Shown here: positions 1-11,840 of the stretch, piece by piece
How positions within the stretch are numbered: position 1 is the stretch's first letter
Layout: each line of letters begins with the position of its first letter
Source: Zymoseptoria tritici IPO323
Lineage: Eukaryota > Ascomycota > Dothideomycetes > Mycosphaerellales > Mycosphaerellaceae
Direction of reading: 5' to 3'
NCBI RefSeq assembly: GCF_000219625.1
Contig: NC_018207.1
Location: 1,116,001-1,180,000, forward strand
DNA: 64,000 nucleotides
Made by a program: the position numbers and the translations under genes
The notes under the pieces: model-generated
Databases searched by the model: none
What the model saw: only the letters and a program-made list of their open reading frames with translations
Told to the model about the DNA's origin: nothing

Positions 1-205
1 ACCTTCGTCCAAAACCGCCCAACGACCCCACGCCCACCCCCATCTAACATACTAGTGATACAACACACATCATACAGCCGAGCCCAATCCAAGCAACTAC
101 TCTACAACCCTACTCCACCGTCCAAGTTCCCATCCATTACCCCACCTCCCACCCCCACCTAACAAACCCCACACCCCTCTACTCCAGTCCACAATACCTC
201 CGATA

Positions 206-2433
206 CTATCTAGCATGATACTCCGCCCCCCTCTCCTTCCCCCTCTCCTTCCTCACTCCCAACGACAAACCCCTCTCCTCCTCCTCCTCCTCCGCACCAT
301 CCAACTGCCCCAATCCCACTCCCACATGCTTCACCTCCCCAACCCCAAACTCCACCGCCTCCGCCACGCCCGGCGGCTCATCCTCCTCCTCATCCTCCTC
401 ATCCCCATCATCCCCACTATCATCCTCACTCCTCTTCACCAACCCCCTCAACCCACCCCATCCAAAAACCCCACTCTCCCCCGTCCCGGGCCTCTTGACC
501 TCAAACACACTCCCACCCCTCCCGCTCCAGCTTCCGATTTCGCCTCCAATCGTACTCAAATCGACTCCGACGCCCCAGGCTGAGTCCGTTCTTTCTTCTT
601 CCTCTTTGTCAAGTCGTTCGTCGACTTCTTTTAGAAATTTCCCTATTCCTGTTGCACCGGCGGTGGTTTGAGCTTCGGTGGGAGCAACGCTCAACATCTC
701 CAATTCAGGATGTGCCAATGCGCCCGTCGCGGCGGAGACGGAGGTGCGGCGGTTGGTTCCGCGGAAGGTGGTGGAGGTGGTGAGGAGAGAGGTGTAGTAC
801 CGGGTGAAGCGGGTGAGGGCGGGTGGGGGTGTGAGGAAGGACTTGGATTTTGATGGGGTGTGAGTATGTCCTTTGGAGGGTTGTTTGGCTGCTGACGCCG
901 ATTTTGTCTTTGTGTCGAAGCCGATATCCGCGTCGGTGGTGGACTTCGACTTGGAATGCGTGTGTGCTGGGTGTTTGCTGCTCACTGAGCGGCGTTTTTG
1001 AAGGGGGAAGAGGAAAGCTGGGAGTTTTGCTGTGCGGGGTGGTTCTTCTTCACCTTCTGCTGCTCTGTTCTTGGCGCTTTCAGGTGGGAGTTGCGGTCCG
1101 AACACCTCGCCCTGAGGTGCTGTACCTGACCGCACCCTGCGTCCACCGACACTAGTCTCCCTTGTGCCAGCCTCCATCTTCCTCGCCGCCTCTACAGCAA
1201 AGTCCCTGGCGCTCATAGCGTCCTTCTTCCCGGCGCTGCCACACCTCTCTCCTCTCGTGTGCGAAGCGAACACCGTCCAAGTTTGGGAGTCGGAGAAGAT
1301 CTTGCTAGACCTCTTCTCTTCCTCTCCTCCTGTTTCCGCTGAGACATCGACATCTCCTTTCGACTGCCCAAATTCACCAGGCGCGATTCCAGACTTGAAA
1401 GACGACGCAGTACCCATTGTCCCGACTGTCGAAGCCCTGGGCCGCTGAGAAGGAGAAGGAGTCGTACCGCCCGTAGCAATGCCATGTTTCGAAGCCGAAC
1501 GAAACAGCGCTTTTTGACGTTCATGCTTCTCGATCGCGAGGGCCATGAGTTGGTCATCGCCGTTCGTTGGGAGGAGAGCTTGTCTCCGAACTCTCGTCGG
1601 CTTGAGAGGCGGGATTGGAGGGGCGGAAGAGCCGTCGAGGGTTGCTGATGGATGGACATGAGCGGAGACGGAGCGCCTGAGGCTGAGCGGCTGGATGCTT
1701 GATGGTTTGGTGGAGGTGTAGGCGTTATGGGTACGCTTGTGGCTGAAGGTCCTGGTGGGCGTGGTCGCTTGGATGGGCGTGTAGGCGATGTTTGTGGTGG
1801 AGGGGGAGCGTTTGTGGCTGCGTCGCCTGGTGGGTGTCGTTGGTAGGATGGGTGTAATGGGTCGGTACGCGGTGAGGCTGTCGGTGGAGGGATTGTGGGA
1901 GTAGAGGCTGCTGGTTTCTCGTCTGATTTCGCGGAGGAATTTGGAGCTGGTGGAGAGGGGTGTCAGATTTTTGACAATCTTTCTTGAGAATGGATGTAGG
2001 GATTGGCAAGGGCTCACTTCGGAATCGACTTTGCATCCTCATCGTACTCCGCCGCACTCCTCAAGTCCTTGCGACTAATCTTCGCCTTCAATTTCTGTAT
2101 GAAACTCTTCCGTCTCGTGAGGGATCGCGTCGAACGCCCCGCCTCATCATCCCTCACTGGCGTCGGCAATTTGCTCTTCCTCGCGTGAGGATGGTCCGGT
2201 GGCAGTGCAGCCGTCGCGAGAGCAGCTTGGAAGTCGAAGTCGGGGGTTGGACGGGTCATAGTGATACTCCTCCTGGTGTGTCGAATCGATGGGACAGGCG
2301 AGGACGGATCGAAGGTCGGATATGTGAAATGATATAGAGACGAGCTCGAATTGTTGGGACGGTGAATGGAAGGGTATTTTGGGACATGTTGAGAGGAGGA
2401 AGTGGAAGGACGGACGCGGGAGAAGTCCTCCAT
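206..2433 (-). CDS. Hypothetical Ser/Pro-rich protein with acidic C-terminus (2 exons)
   Basis: I do not recognise this protein. Two frames join through an intron at 1947-2017: donor GTGAGC, branch CTGAC, acceptor CACCAG. The join keeps the frame and gives about 718 aa. The start is the first true ATG, at 2433; the open frame reaches further upstream only through a TTG codon. The N-terminal part is Ser/Pro-rich with a basic patch (about residues 95-125, including KAKISRKDL). The middle is rich in Ser, Thr, Arg and His with repeated RRRSHKR/TFSHKR-type stretches. The last 100 residues are strongly acidic (runs of E and D) and then Gly/Glu-rich. There are no TM segments or catalytic motifs. It looks intrinsically disordered, perhaps a cortical or regulatory phosphoprotein, but that is inference. 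Confidence 0.6.
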
Positions 2434-3214
2434 TCTGGGGGGAGGAGGAGGAAGGAGATGGTGGTGGACTTGCCATTGTGATTGAACAGAAGGGAGGCGG
2501 GGGTGAGAGTGGGTTTTGATGTTTGTTGTGGAAAGGGAAGGTGCTGAGGATGTTCTTGACAAGTATATGGGATCCCCGGTCGTGGTTGTGTTTACCGTTT
2601 GTCCGTTTTCTGGGATGGGTATTCGAGAACAGAACAGGGAGGCTGAATACGGGAAACGATCGCGTCCATGCGCCTATGTGCCAATATTGGTGCCAGAAAT
2701 GCATCGCGATCTGGGCTGAAATAGAGCAAGTCAACCTGGAAACTGGGACTTTATCGAACTGCAGCACGGCGGAGAAGTGCGGTGGCGGGCACAACTTGTC
2801 CAGGATGACTTGCCTACCGTAGGTATTGCTTTGGTGCTGCGCTCGTGTACTCGACTTCCTCGAGCGTGTGTACGCCCGCTTCGAAACGCGTTGATCTGCG
2901 CGTTTATTTCATGCTCTGGTGATGAAGACGAAGGCGATGTTGATGGAAAAAGCTGACAACGCCGTGCAAGATGCTGACACAGCGCAACCCTGTCGCTCAT
3001 ATCCTGTCGACGCCGTGCCGAGGCTCAGCCTCTCACCCGAGGGGCAACCTGAGCTTCCAACATCAAGGTGGACTTGTTGATCGACTTCACCTCTTGTTCC
3101 ATCACTACATCGGTCGTCAAACCATTGTCATCTACATCTTGTCTAGAAAGCATTTGTATTGGAGAAGAGACCAAAAGTTCCGAACCTCACTGCAATACAC
3201 AAGAAGTCTCCACC
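2434..3214. other. Intergenic region between divergent genes
   Basis: This 781 bp stretch separates the minus-strand hypothetical gene from the plus-strand SDR gene and presumably holds both promoters. Short open frames cross it on both strands, but none has a recognisable domain or consistent splice signals. Confidence 0.4.
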
Positions 3215-4368
3215 ATGGCTCACGCAGCGAGCTCCACCAACCTCTCCGTTGAGAACCTCTTCTCGTTCAAGAACCATGTCGTTCTTGTCACCGGTGGTGC
3301 TACAGGTACGTCCATCCATTCTTATGAATCCACGAGTTAAAGTTTGCGATTACACAAAACACTCTTCGAACAAACCTCTCCATCACCCTCCCTCCTCTCA
3401 GCTTCATGCCATCCACTAACACCCCCATCCTCATAGGCCTCGGCGAAATGGCCGCCCAAGGTTTCGTCCAAAACGGCGCCCGCGTCTTCATCGCCAGCCG
3501 CAAAGAATCCGAATTGAAATCCACTTCCTCCCGCCTGAACTCCCTCGGACCCGGCAAATGCGAGTACATCGTCGCCGACCTCAAGGACAAAGCCGGCGCC
3601 GACGCTCTCTGTGCTGAGGTGAAGAAGCGTACCGACCGATTGACCGTCCTGGTCAACAACTCTGGTGCGACTTGGGTGAGTTATCTTCAACCCCTCCGTT
3701 GAAGTGATGGCGGTCGTGTACTGATGCAATGTCCCATCTAGGGAGCACCATACGACGACTTTCCCGAATCCGGCTGGGATAAACTCATGGCGCTGAATGT
3801 CAAGTCCATCTTTTACACCACCGTCGGTTTGGACGCTCTTCTCAAAAAGGGCGCGACGGCTGCTAACCCTTCCCGCGTCATCAACATCGCTTCTATGGCG
3901 GGTATCCAGACCATCGACGTGACCGTCGGTTCGGAGGGAGGCCTAGCCGCTCCGGGAAGTGGGACTTTCTCGTACGGACCGAGTAAAGCAGCATGTATCC
4001 ATTTGAGCAAGCTGCAGGCGAGTAAATTGATGAAGGATCACGTTACTGTGAATTGTATTTGTCCTGGTTAGTACATATACCACCTACCTCTGTCGCCTCC
4101 TCGGCCTGGTTATGGGTTGCTAATGTGCATTGCAGGCGCCTTCCCCTCCAAAATGACAGCTTTCGGCTTCGACAAGGCCATGGACACGCTTCTTTCCGGC
4201 CAGCCGAGTGGACGTGTGGGCACACCCGAGGATTTCGCGGGTTTGGTGCTGTTTTTGAGCAGTTTGGGGGCGGCGCATATGACGGGGAATGTGTTGGAGG
4301 TGGATGGTGGGAGCACGTTGAGTGGGTTTAGGGGGAAGGCGAAGAGGAGGGCGGATCAGAAGTTGTAG
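3215..4368 (+). CDS. Short-chain dehydrogenase/reductase (classical SDR), 4 exons
   Basis: NAD(P)-dependent oxidoreductase of the classical SDR family; the substrate cannot be told from sequence. Exons are 3215-3305, 3437-3675, 3742-4066 and 4136-4368, giving 295 aa. Donors are GTACGT, GTGAGT and GTTAGT, acceptors TAG, TAG and CAG, and the frame is kept throughout. The cofactor motif TGGATGLG lies at residues 26-33 and is split by intron 1. NNSG follows at 104-107. The catalytic tetrad is N129, S161, Y188 and K192 (SYGPSK). The C-terminus has the usual GTPEDFAGLVLFLSS and VDGG elements. The start ATG has a good fungal context (CACCATGG). There is no signal peptide, so it is probably cytosolic. 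It resembles fungal RhlG-like or ketoreductase-like SDRs, but that subgrouping is a guess. Confidence 0.9.
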
Positions 4369-5284
4369 ATGAATGAGAGGGAGGGGGGGAGGGAGGGATG
4401 GAGATGTTGTGTATGGATCTTGCTGTATTTACGAGGAGCTCCAGGCCTGTTGTACACGCAAAAAGTGGGAGGTCGATGATATTGACGAGCAATTGGCATA
4501 GCTCGCTGCTTTTGAATGGTTTTGCAACCACTACCGCTGGCGGAACATTATAGAGAATTCTGAAGGTCGACCGACAGCATGCTGTCGCAATGACACCGAA
4601 AGATTCACGTAGTCGAGCAACGAGACGATCGAGCTCATGAAAGACCCAACTGCTCAGCATTGTGGATCGATGATCTCTCCATGGATGACGGATTCTCGTG
4701 TGGAGGCTGATCCGGTCCCACCGGAGCTCCAGACCTGGGGTGTGTTTCTGACCGTCTGCGTCTTGCGCAAGAGCGGTGAGCTGTTCTCGCCCTGTTGTCT
4801 GGATCCGCATAGCTTCAACTCATGATACTCCTGAGAGATTTCCGCCCAAGTGAGGTCTACCAAGACTACTCTTCTAGTTCATATTCCGTTGCCATGTCAG
4901 TTTAGTTGAGAAAAACCTGTGGTTCGTTTCTGTCAGGGCATCATCATCACCAGTCTGGACGGACGCTGACCCCGAGGAACGACCCGCTGTCTTACAGCCA
5001 ATCACATTGCCTCCTTCAGCTGAAACCCCCACCAAAAAAAGTCAGCAGCATTGAAGTGATTGCGAGCTCGGGGCGGGCAGGCACACGCAGAAACATTCCT
5101 TACTTCGCCCCTCCTCAACCACCTTTCCTCTCTTCTTCTCCGACATCCTCCTCCTCCATACCACAACACCACACCGACTCTTCTCATCAGGTGTGAACTT
5201 CTTCTCTACTACATCACCCTCGAAATCATTGCGTTTCGAGCCTTGTCCTCCATCACCCGCATCAAACCCTCCACCGCCATCACC
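4369..5284. promoter_or_regulatory. Intergenic region and probable MET6 promoter/5' UTR
   Basis: A 916 bp stretch between the SDR stop and the MET6 start. A CCAAT box lies at 4998-5002, about 285 bp before the ATG, and the last 180 bp are pyrimidine-rich (CTTCTTCTC tracts), typical of highly expressed fungal housekeeping genes. The open frame of MET6 extends upstream to 5060, but the extension has no conserved sequence and is read here as 5' UTR. Confidence 0.4.
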
Positions 5285-7600
5285 ATGGTGCAATCCTCCA
5301 TCCTCGGTTTCCCTCGCATGGGACGTCTCCGCGACCTCAAGAAGGCCAACGAGGCTTACTGGGGCGAGAAGCTCTCCCGTGATGACCTCCTCGCCGAGGG
5401 AAAGAGACTGAGACTCGAGCACTGGAAGATTCAGAAGAACGCCGGCGTCGACATCATCCCCAGCAATGACTTCGCCCACTACGACCACGTCTTGGACCAC
5501 ATCCAGATGTTCAACGCCGCTCCTGAGCGATACACCAAGCACAACCTCGCTCCCATTGACGAGTACTTCGCCATGGGTCGTGGCCACCAGAAGGGTGACG
5601 TCGATGTCCCATCTCTCGAGATGGTGAAGTGGTTCGACTCCAACTACCACTACGTCAAGCCTACCCTTCAGGACAACCAGACCTTCAAGCTTGTCCAGAA
5701 CCCAAAGCCCGTTGCTGAGTTCCTCGAGGCCAAGGAGGCTGGCATCACCACCCGCCCTGTCCTCCTGGGACCCGTCTCTTTCCTCCACCTCGGAAAGGCC
5801 GACCGTGGCCAGAGCGTTGACCCAATCACTCTGCTTGAGAAGCTTCTCCCAGTTTACGAGGAGCTCCTCACCAAGCTCAAGGAGGCTGGTGCCGAGACTG
5901 TCCAGATCGATGAGCCCATTCTCGTCTACGATCTCCCACAAAAGACTCGTGCTGCCTTCAAGCCAGCATACGAGAAGCTTGCCGCTCTCCAGGGCAGCAA
6001 GGGACCTCAACTCATCGTCGCCACCTACTTCGGTGACATCGTCCACAACCTTGACGTTGTCGACCAGGCCTTGACTGGTGTGTCTGGTCTCCACATCGAC
6101 CTCGTCCGCAACCCAGAGCAGCTCAACAAGGTCATTGAGCACCTCGGACCAAAGCAGATCCTCTCCGCCGGTCTCGTTGACGGCCGCAACATCTGGAAGA
6201 CCAACTTCAAGCGTGCTATTGAGACTGCCGAGGCCGCCATCCAGAAGCTCGGAAAGGACCGCGTTATTGTCGCCACCTCCAGCTCTCTCCTCCACACCCC
6301 ACACACTCTTGACAGCGAGAAGAACCTCGACGAGGAGGTCCGCGACTGGTTCGCCTTTGCCACCGAGAAGGCTACTGAGGTTGCCATCCTCGCCAAGGCC
6401 GTCACCGATGGTCCAAAGAGCGTCGAGGCTGAGCTCGAGGCCAACGCCAAGAGCATGAACTCCCGCGCTACCTCCAAGCGCACCAACAACCCAGAGGTCA
6501 AGAAGCGTGTCGAGGCTGTCCAGAAGGCCGACTACGAACGCAAGTCTCCCTTCCCCACCCGTCTCGCCGCACAGAAGGAGCACCTCAAGCTCCCCGAGTT
6601 CCCGACCACCACCATCGGATCCTTCCCTCAGACCAAGGACATCCGTATCCAGCGCAACAAGTTCACCAAGGGTGAGATCACCGCCGAGGAGTACGAGAAG
6701 TTCATCGAGAAGGAGATTCGCGACTGCATCGCCATCCAGGAAGAGCTTGGCCTCGACGTCTACGTCCACGGTGAGCCAGAGCGCAACGACATGGTGCAAT
6801 ACTTTGGTGAGCGTCTCGATGGTTACGCTTTCACCACCCACGCCTGGGTTCAGTCCTACGGCTCCCGCTGCGTGCGTCCGCCAATCCTTGTTGGTGACGT
6901 TTCTCGCCCAGCACCCATGACCGTCAAGGAGTCCAAGTACGCGGCCTCTGTCAGCAAGAAACCAATGAAGGGCATGCTTACTGGTCCCATCACCTGCCTC
7001 CGCTGGTCATTCCCTCGTGATGATGTCCACCAGTCCGTCCAGGCTCAGCAGCTCGCTCTCGCCCTCCGCGATGAGGTTGTTGACCTTGAGAAGGCCGGCG
7101 TCAATGTCATTCAGGTCGACGAGCCCGCTCTTCGTGAGGGTCTTCCCCTCCGCGCCGGTTCCGAGCGTGAGAAGTACCTCACCTGGGCCGTCGAGAGCTT
7201 CAAGCTTTCCACCGCCGGTGTCGAGGACTCCACCCAGATCCACTCCCACTTCTGCTACTCCGAGTTCCAAGACTTCTTCCACGCCATCGCCGCCCTCGAC
7301 GCCGATGTCCTCTCCATTGAGAACTCCAAGTCGGACGCCAAGCTCCTCAAGGTCTTCATCGACGAGGCCTACCCTCGCCACATCGGACCCGGTGTCTACG
7401 ACATCCACTCCCCTCGTGTTCCTTCTGAGCAGGAGATCAAGGACCGCATCGAGGAGATGTTGCAGTACCTCAAGCCCGAGCAGCTGTGGATCAACCCCGA
7501 CTGTGGTCTCAAGACACGCCAGTGGAAGGAGACCAAGGCTGCGTTGAGCAACATGGTCAGCGCCGCCAAGTTCTACCGTGAGAAGCACGCTTCCAAGTAA
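5285..7600 (+). CDS. MET6: Cobalamin-independent methionine synthase
   Basis: 5-methyltetrahydropteroyltri-L-glutamate:homocysteine S-methyltransferase. It transfers the methyl group of methyl-tetrahydrofolate to homocysteine, the last step of methionine synthesis, in the cytosol. The gene has no introns and encodes 771 aa, close to the roughly 767 aa of yeast Met6. The start is the CACCATGG at 5285, where the conserved MVQSSILGFPRMG begins. The zinc and homocysteine site is complete in the C-terminal half: His and Cys in IHSHFCYSEF and the second Cys in NPDCGLKTR. The linker TTTIGSFPQT joins the N- and C-terminal barrels. Codon use is strongly biased to C- and G-ending codons, as in a highly expressed gene. 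That bias also leaves a 599-codon open frame on the opposite strand, which is a shadow. Confidence 0.98.
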   Translation: MVQSSILGFPRMGRLRDLKKANEAYWGEKLSRDDLLAEGKRLRLEHWKIQKNAGVDIIPSNDFAHYDHVLDHIQMFNAAPERYTKHNLAPIDEYFAMGRGHQKGDVDVPSLEMVKWFDSNYHYVKPTLQDNQTFKLVQNPKPVAEFLEAKEAGITTRPVLLGPVSFLHLGKADRGQSVDPITLLEKLLPVYEELLTKLKEAGAETVQIDEPILVYDLPQKTRAAFKPAYEKLAALQGSKGPQLIVATYFGDIVHNLDVVDQALTGVSGLHIDLVRNPEQLNKVIEHLGPKQILSAGLVDGRNIWKTNFKRAIETAEAAIQKLGKDRVIVATSSSLLHTPHTLDSEKNLDEEVRDWFAFATEKATEVAILAKAVTDGPKSVEAELEANAKSMNSRATSKRTNNPEVKKRVEAVQKADYERKSPFPTRLAAQKEHLKLPEFPTTTIGSFPQTKDIRIQRNKFTKGEITAEEYEKFIEKEIRDCIAIQEELGLDVYVHGEPERNDMVQYFGERLDGYAFTTHAWVQSYGSRCVRPPILVGDVSRPAPMTVKESKYAASVSKKPMKGMLTGPITCLRWSFPRDDVHQSVQAQQLALALRDEVVDLEKAGVNVIQVDEPALREGLPLRAGSEREKYLTWAVESFKLSTAGVEDSTQIHSHFCYSEFQDFFHAIAALDADVLSIENSKSDAKLLKVFIDEAYPRHIGPGVYDIHSPRVPSEQEIKDRIEEMLQYLKPEQLWINPDCGLKTRQWKETKAALSNMVSAAKFYREKHASK

Positions 7601-8416
7601 GAGGTCCGCCTGTTTGCTTGTGACTGTGTGTTGATTACGGTCGGAATGTTTACGAGTTTCCTTTGTTGCATTGGCGGGTGCGGCGGGCGATTTTGACTTG
7701 TCATCAAGTCGATATCGCCAAAAGCTGGGGCAGCGACTCAACCTGCTGCTCCTTTGATCTTTTTCAACAAGTGATACCCAGAGAGAATTTTACTCAACGT
7801 CTTATTATGGTAGCGATGGAGTTCAACATGGGAAAATGGAAAATGGGTATTTTGAAGAGCATGCATTTGCATGTCGTGATGGTTGCATGGTGGTGAGGTG
7901 TGAGGAGATGAGATGAGAGAGATGAGATGGGGAGATGGGAATAAAAAGTTCTAGATGTAAAACAGTTCAGGGACGGTATTTTAACACTCGTCGTCTTTGA
8001 TTGATGTCTCCCTTTCAGTGTCGTTGACGTGGATATGAAGTGGTGTGGTATGCTGATGGGAGAAATGGTCTGCCACCCACGAGTTCGGTCTTGCCATCAC
8101 GAGAGCGGAGAGGGCGGAGAGGAGGAGGGGAGTGGGGGGATTGGGTGCGTCTGGGGTTGGAGGATTTGAGAGCGAGTAAGGAGGAGTATTTGGATCGGTT
8201 TGGAGTGGAGGGGTTTGGGAAGGGGACTATTAGGAGGTTGGAGGAGGTGGTTGAGGCGAGAAGGGTGGACGGTGTGGTGGCATGATGAAGTGCTTGGAAG
8301 ATGGAGATATATAGTAAATGCTTCGTGCTGCTTTGCTTTGCTTTGCTCGGCTTTATCGTGCTTCCTTCTAGACATACTTCCCAATACCGTCATCATTCGC
8401 TCTCATGCCGTACTGA
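7601..8416. other. Intergenic region with a possible small ORF
   Basis: Between the convergent ends of MET6 and the RING gene. An open frame on the plus strand at about 8040-8285 (no clear ATG, ends TGA) encodes roughly 80 residues including LGLEDLRASKEEYLDRFG and reads like a terminal exon by codon use, but no partner exon or family was identified. The rest shows nothing recognisable. Confidence 0.25.
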
Positions 8417-10864
8417 CTACCGCCTCACACTCCTCCGACTCCCGGCAGCAGAGAACAGGGATCTCGAGTCATACTGCGGCACACCTGCTCCTCTCACGCC
8501 ACTGATCCGCGAGAGCTCAGGGTCAGGTCGGCTCCCGACTGTTGGAATTGATCGACTAGGTGGCAGAGAGACGCGACTGCGCGGTGATTGAGAAGGTGGG
8601 CGAAATGGTGCACTGACGGGATGTGCACTCTGACTGTACTGGCTCTGGTGAGTGCTTCGTGAAAGGGGGACTCGTTCGACAGGGGCGTACGCTCTGCTGT
8701 CGAGCTGACGTCCCGACTGCGATGGTGGAGGCATGAAGTGCGAACTCGATAGTCGATCGTATTGATGGTCATTCTGGCGAGGGGCACTGCTGCTCAATGT
8801 GCTGAGCGGAGGAGGGCCCATTGAGCCACGTACGGCCTCGGACCGATGTGAGCTGAGATGATCGCCTCGACCTGAGACAGCAGGAGGGCGGCGCCAGTCG
8901 TTGTCGAATACTGGACCCGAGGGCCTGGCACTCTGAGACGACTTTGCATGGCCTTTGAAGAAGGGACTGATCACCGATGCGGCAGGTGGATCTGCGATGC
9001 GGCGTCGCGCGGGCGATCTTTGCTGGTATGTGAAACCAGGCTCGTGTGTTGCATTTGTCCGCAACCTGGAGCCGGTTGACGGTGGGACTGGTTCCATCTC
9101 GCGAGGTGCATGCATACCGCTCTGCTGTGCAATCGTTCCATACGATGCACCGAAGTGATTGATCCTGGGGCGTCTTGTGCCGCTCGTGAGATTGGTGTCC
9201 AGTATACGGGCGGCGGGATCATCCTCTTGATAGATGTCGTGCTCCCTCGGCTGCGGGTCTCTGGAGCCCGTGTATTGCACGTCCTCCCGCAAGACTTGGC
9301 AGTCGTTATTGAAGGGCATTCGAGCTCCGTCGCTAGGAATTGATCTTCTCGCTTCCGAGTCAAGTCTTGTATGGCCAATACGGGATATGAGATCCCTTTG
9401 CGAGTGCTGAGGCGAAACGGCACCATATGCTGCCAGATACTGCCGATGAGAGTCTTCCGGAGGAACACCGTAGCTTCCCATTTGACGAAGATCTTGTGCT
9501 TTGGTCGGCAGGACCCTGCGCTGCTGCAAGTCCTCCCAAGGCGGCACGACAGGGGTCTGTGACGGTAAAGCCACGCTTTGTGGCGGCGGACGGGCTAAGA
9601 GGTCTTGCGGAGGCCTCGTAGACTGTGACGCAAGACCTGATGGCCGTTGGCTAGTGAGATGTGTGCCATGTTCGAATCGCGTGCCAACGGACTGTGGCGG
9701 AGGCATACGACCAGGCCCAGACTGATGCGTGGTGTTGACAGAATCGGCTCGTGTAGCGGCATAGGGATCGTAGTCTGACATTTTGCGCTTGTGTGAAGAC
9801 GAGCTCTTCTGTCGGCCTGCGCTGGTTTGTCAGTCTTGAGCCTGCCGGCAAAGCAGGACCGCAGCCCACCTATAGCGACATTGCTGTCGTGGGAGCCGCC
9901 ATGGTCAGTTCGGCTTTGCTGCGCATCTCTGGCTGAGTCTTGTGGCGGATCAAAGGCATACTGCTTGAGCGGGTAGTCGACGCCGAGCTCACGAAGTTGC
10001 GATCGCATAGCTGTCAGATCTCTGCATACTGGTCAGCACACTCCCTTCCTCAATTTCTGCTTACTCTCACTTCGCCATGTCGACAACGATACCCATGTAG
10101 TGTTCGATGCCGTCTTTTCGCTGGTTCCACTTCTCCAATCTGTTGTTGGCGTCTTCCAATGCCACCTTGCACTCCACCAACTCTTTCTGTAGTGAAGTTT
10201 CCCGCTTTCGCCATTGCTTGCGCTCCTTTGCCAGCGCCGCTTCCATCGTTCGCTGCTTCGACTCGGCTGACTTGAAGATCTCCCGGACTTTTGTTGAATA
10301 TCGGACGAATCTGTTGTATTGGAACTGCATTGGCATGAGCACTGACAAGTCATGGTGACGTGAGACGATCTCACCCGCAAAGCATCCATTCCAGGTCCTT
10401 CAGCATCGAGCTTGATCGGCGGACAGACAAGCCAATCGGATGGTATTACTCCGTCGTATTCGCCAGGATTGACTCCGCGGATGGCAAACAGTTCGCGTGC
10501 GTTGAAGTCGTTCGATACTGCACATACAGGACATGGTGCACGTGGACCGGAATGATTTGAGTGGAATGGCACAGCTGGAGGCATCGCATGTCAGTGATAG
10601 CTGTGGTTCTGGGTCATCGTCCTCCTCACCTCCACCTTCAAGGTGTTTGCTGCAAAAGATGTGAGTGCAGGCACCCATCCACAGTCTGGCGACCGTGCCA
10701 TTCTCATCTCCATCGCCACTGCTGAAGCCATGATTGCTGTCTTTCGTGGCGTAGATGTCCGACACTACAGCCTGGCAGACGTCGCAGCTGAAGATGATCT
10801 CCTCGATAGTGATGCTCCTGTCGGCGGTGGAGTGGGCGGCGTGCGAGCCGTCGGACGGCACCAT
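8417..10864 (-). CDS. RING-finger/coiled-coil protein, HEI10/Zip3-like (5 exons)
   Basis: Probable RING-type E3 ubiquitin or SUMO ligase. Exons on the minus strand are 10630-10864, 10375-10574, 10071-10324, 9870-10021 and 8417-9816. The four short introns have donors GTGAGG, GTGAGA, GTGAGA and GTGGGC, with CAG acceptors, and all keep the frame, giving about 746 aa. The N-terminus has a RING-like Cys/His set: CDVC, then CTHIFCSKH, then CPVC across intron 1. A strongly charged coiled coil follows (about residues 145-260, e.g. ALAKERKQWRKRETSLQKEL). The last 460 residues are disordered and rich in Ser, Pro, Arg and Gln. RING then coiled coil then disordered tail, with the THIFC core, is the layout of the meiotic crossover ligases HEI10/RNF212/Zip3. 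The assignment is by architecture only. Confidence 0.6.
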
Positions 10865-11146
10865 GGTAGGGCTGCAAGATGTGAGTGATGCATGAGAGAT
10901 GGAGGAGCACAGAGAAGAGATGAAGTGCGATGCGTTGAGGTCGCGAGATGTTGGAATAAGGTTTAGGCGGAGATGTGGAAGTCGCGTGGAGGGCTGTTTC
11001 CTCAGCTGGTCTTTGAGGCAGCGGTTTTGTGAAGTGCATCAAACAACCTCCATCATCTCAAAGTCCTACGAGTGGAGATTTGTGAAGTTCTGTGCATGCT
11101 TAGTATATACGCGGGTCAAAAACCCGTCTCTTAGTACACCTCATAT
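10865..11146. other. Short intergenic region
   Basis: This 282 bp gap separates the start of the RING gene from the stop of the downstream-facing complex I gene. It probably holds the RING gene promoter and the complex I gene terminator; no distinct motif is seen. Confidence 0.3.
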
Positions 11147-11840
11147 CTATATGAAAGTGCGGCACGGGTATCTGTAGGATGTCAGCAAATTGCCCGTATG
11201 TCCCCTCCCTTCCCAGGTATACGTACGCATCGCCATAGGTCTGCTCCTCCGCCTCAATCAGCTTGTACCTCTTTCCTCCCTGCCTGTTCATTGATGGCGG
11301 AAGTGGCGGCAAGCCATCTGATCCCAACACACTTGCGAATGTGCCCTTGTTCTTCTCAAAGTACGTGCTCAAGCCCTTCTCACCCTCCTGCTTGACCTCC
11401 ACCAGCTGGTTCTTTCCCGCGTCGCCAATCTTCAACACGTCCTCTTTCGGCGCCGCCGCTGATCCCACACTCAACAATCCCACCACATCCGGCTGCGTCA
11501 CGACGGACAGCTTCGGATACGACCTGCGCACGTCGCGCTTCCAGTACGGGTTGTCGGCGATGTCGGCGGCAGGTGTTGTGACTGCGTCCGTGTATTCGAG
11601 TGGATCGTTGCCGCCTGGCGGTGGGTTCCGGAATTGAGGGTTGAGAGGCACGCCGGATGATCGCGCTGGGTCGAGAGCAAAGAATTTGTGTATCCTGCCC
11701 CAGATGCCGACGGGTTGAACGGTGTATTTCTGGAACGGTTAGCGGGAGGCTGGTGGAGGGGGTTGTCGAGGGAAACGCACTCCGGCAATGGTGGCCTTGC
11801 TGGCCGTCGAGACGACACCCTTCACACCTTTGGTGGCCAT
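11147..11840 (-). CDS. NADH:ubiquinone oxidoreductase 21.3 kDa subunit (complex I)
   Basis: Accessory subunit of mitochondrial complex I in the inner membrane. Exons are 11781-11840, 11227-11729 and 11147-11171 (minus strand), giving 195 aa (about 21 kDa). The last exon is only 25 nt: donor GTACGT and acceptor CTACAG restore the C-terminus DAYPCRTFI, which matches the end of the Neurospora 21.3 kDa subunit as I remember it. Exon 1 encodes MATKGVKGVVSTASKATIAG. Exon 2 begins KYTVQPVGIWGRI and contains VPLNPQFRNPPPG and DIADNPYWKRD, hallmarks of the family. It is divergent from the POF1-like gene with a 276 bp shared upstream region. Confidence 0.9.

Noticed and set aside
4328..4810. 160-codon minus-strand ORF overlapping the end of the SDR gene
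   Set aside because: No recognisable domain, Ser/Pro-rich end produced by antisense of the SDR 3' UTR, no supporting splice or start context.
5042..6841. 599-codon ORF on the minus strand opposite MET6
   Set aside because: Shadow of the highly biased MET6 codon use. Low-complexity Val/Leu/Gly/Asp-rich translation with no domain.
7007..7741. 244-codon minus-strand ORF over the 3' end of MET6
   Set aside because: Same cause as above; antisense to a well-conserved enzyme.
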